From assembly GCF_030463535.1 (NCBI RefSeq), contig NC_132888.1, positions 9,872,081 to 9,936,080 on the forward strand: a stretch of 64,000 bases of DNA, given 5' to 3'. The stretch is from Salminus brasiliensis (lineage: Eukaryota > Chordata > Actinopteri > Characiformes > Bryconidae). Numbering within the stretch: the first letter of the stretch is position 1; each line of letters starts with the position of its first letter. Made by a program: the position numbers and the translations under genes. This document shows, one piece after another, positions 63,621-64,000 of the stretch. Under the pieces are notes generated by a model that worked only from the letters and a program-made list of their open reading frames with translations, made no database searches and was not told the DNA's origin.

Positions 63621-64000
63621 CAGTGGACATTTTTTTTTTACATTTTTAAATTTTTTTTGTATTAGAACAGGGAGCTCCTGTCCCCCCAAAAAAAAAAAAA
63701 AAAAATCAAATTACTTTTAAAATTATTACACTGTGTAAAACACAATCCAGATGTGCAATTGCACAAATACTAAAATCATGAGAAACCCCCAAATACACTG
63801 TGAATAAACACACAATCTAACATCTAAAAACATTTCTCAGACAAAACAAATCACAAAGCTTTAAACAAAACTAAGCACATCATTTTCTAAATATTCTGCA
63901 CACTTTCTTTCACATGTAAATAACCATACGGCTTTGAAACATTTCTTTTCACATCTTGACTCATAAATTTGTAGTAGTAATGTCACCAAACTCCCAAATC

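Larger units (their letters stand above)
60600..64000. other. Right end of window, no confident gene
   Basis: A 101-codon minus frame (60608-60913) with no known motif, the inverted LINE tail, and low-complexity G, T and A runs (about 63229-63236, 63630-63705) are all that is seen. Confidence 0.5.

Overview
The window is nuclear DNA from a ray-finned (teleost) fish, probably an ostariophysan such as a catfish or characin. The evidence is intron-split vertebrate genes of fish type, AT-rich intergenic DNA, many Tc1-like transposons, tRNA-derived SINEs, non-LTR retrotransposon tails, foldback MITEs and long (AT)n/(CA)n microsatellites. Species-level placement is inference.

Four protein-coding genes could be assembled, all on the minus strand. 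(1) 4180-6251: a four-exon TNF-type cytokine gene of 245 aa, with an AU-rich 3' UTR. (2) 28630-32277: a second, shorter TNF-superfamily ligand of 200 aa, best compared with the teleost TNF-N / lymphotoxin-beta-like genes that sit beside TNF. (3) 43754-46466: apolipoprotein M, six coding exons and 183 aa, with an HNF-1-like site upstream. (4) 54874-59765: an inward-rectifier potassium channel closest to the Kir3/GIRK group, three coding exons and 590 aa, with an unusual N-terminal extension of about 210 residues. TNF, an LTB-like ligand and APOM also lie together in the human MHC class III region, so genes 1-3 look like a fish remnant of that block. The Kir gene is not part of the human block.

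Layout. 1-2000: repeat remnant and featureless DNA. 2000-3620: a local duplication of the TNF 3' end with an inserted Tc1-like copy. 4180-6400: TNF and its proximal promoter. 6.6-28.6 kb: a gene desert full of repeats, including a 230-bp near-perfect palindrome at 8.9-9.1 kb and a complex AT-rich inverted-repeat structure at 9.7-10.2 kb. 28.6-32.3 kb: second TNF ligand. 33-43.6 kb: nested MITEs, a 1.8-kb minisatellite of about 27 units (68 bp each) whose unit can fold, a SINE and a decayed LTR-type element. 43.7-46.5 kb: apom. 46.7-54.8 kb: Tc1-like, LINE and MITE remnants. 54.9-59.8 kb: Kir gene, with a LINE fragment in its first intron. 59.8-64 kb: repeats plus one weak plus-strand candidate terminal exon.

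Genes 1 and 2 encode type II membrane cytokines. Gene 3 encodes a secreted lipocalin of HDL that in mammals carries sphingosine-1-phosphate. Gene 4 encodes a plasma-membrane channel with no evident functional link to the others. All splice models come from reading GT/AG sites and phases by eye; no alignment or transcript data were available.
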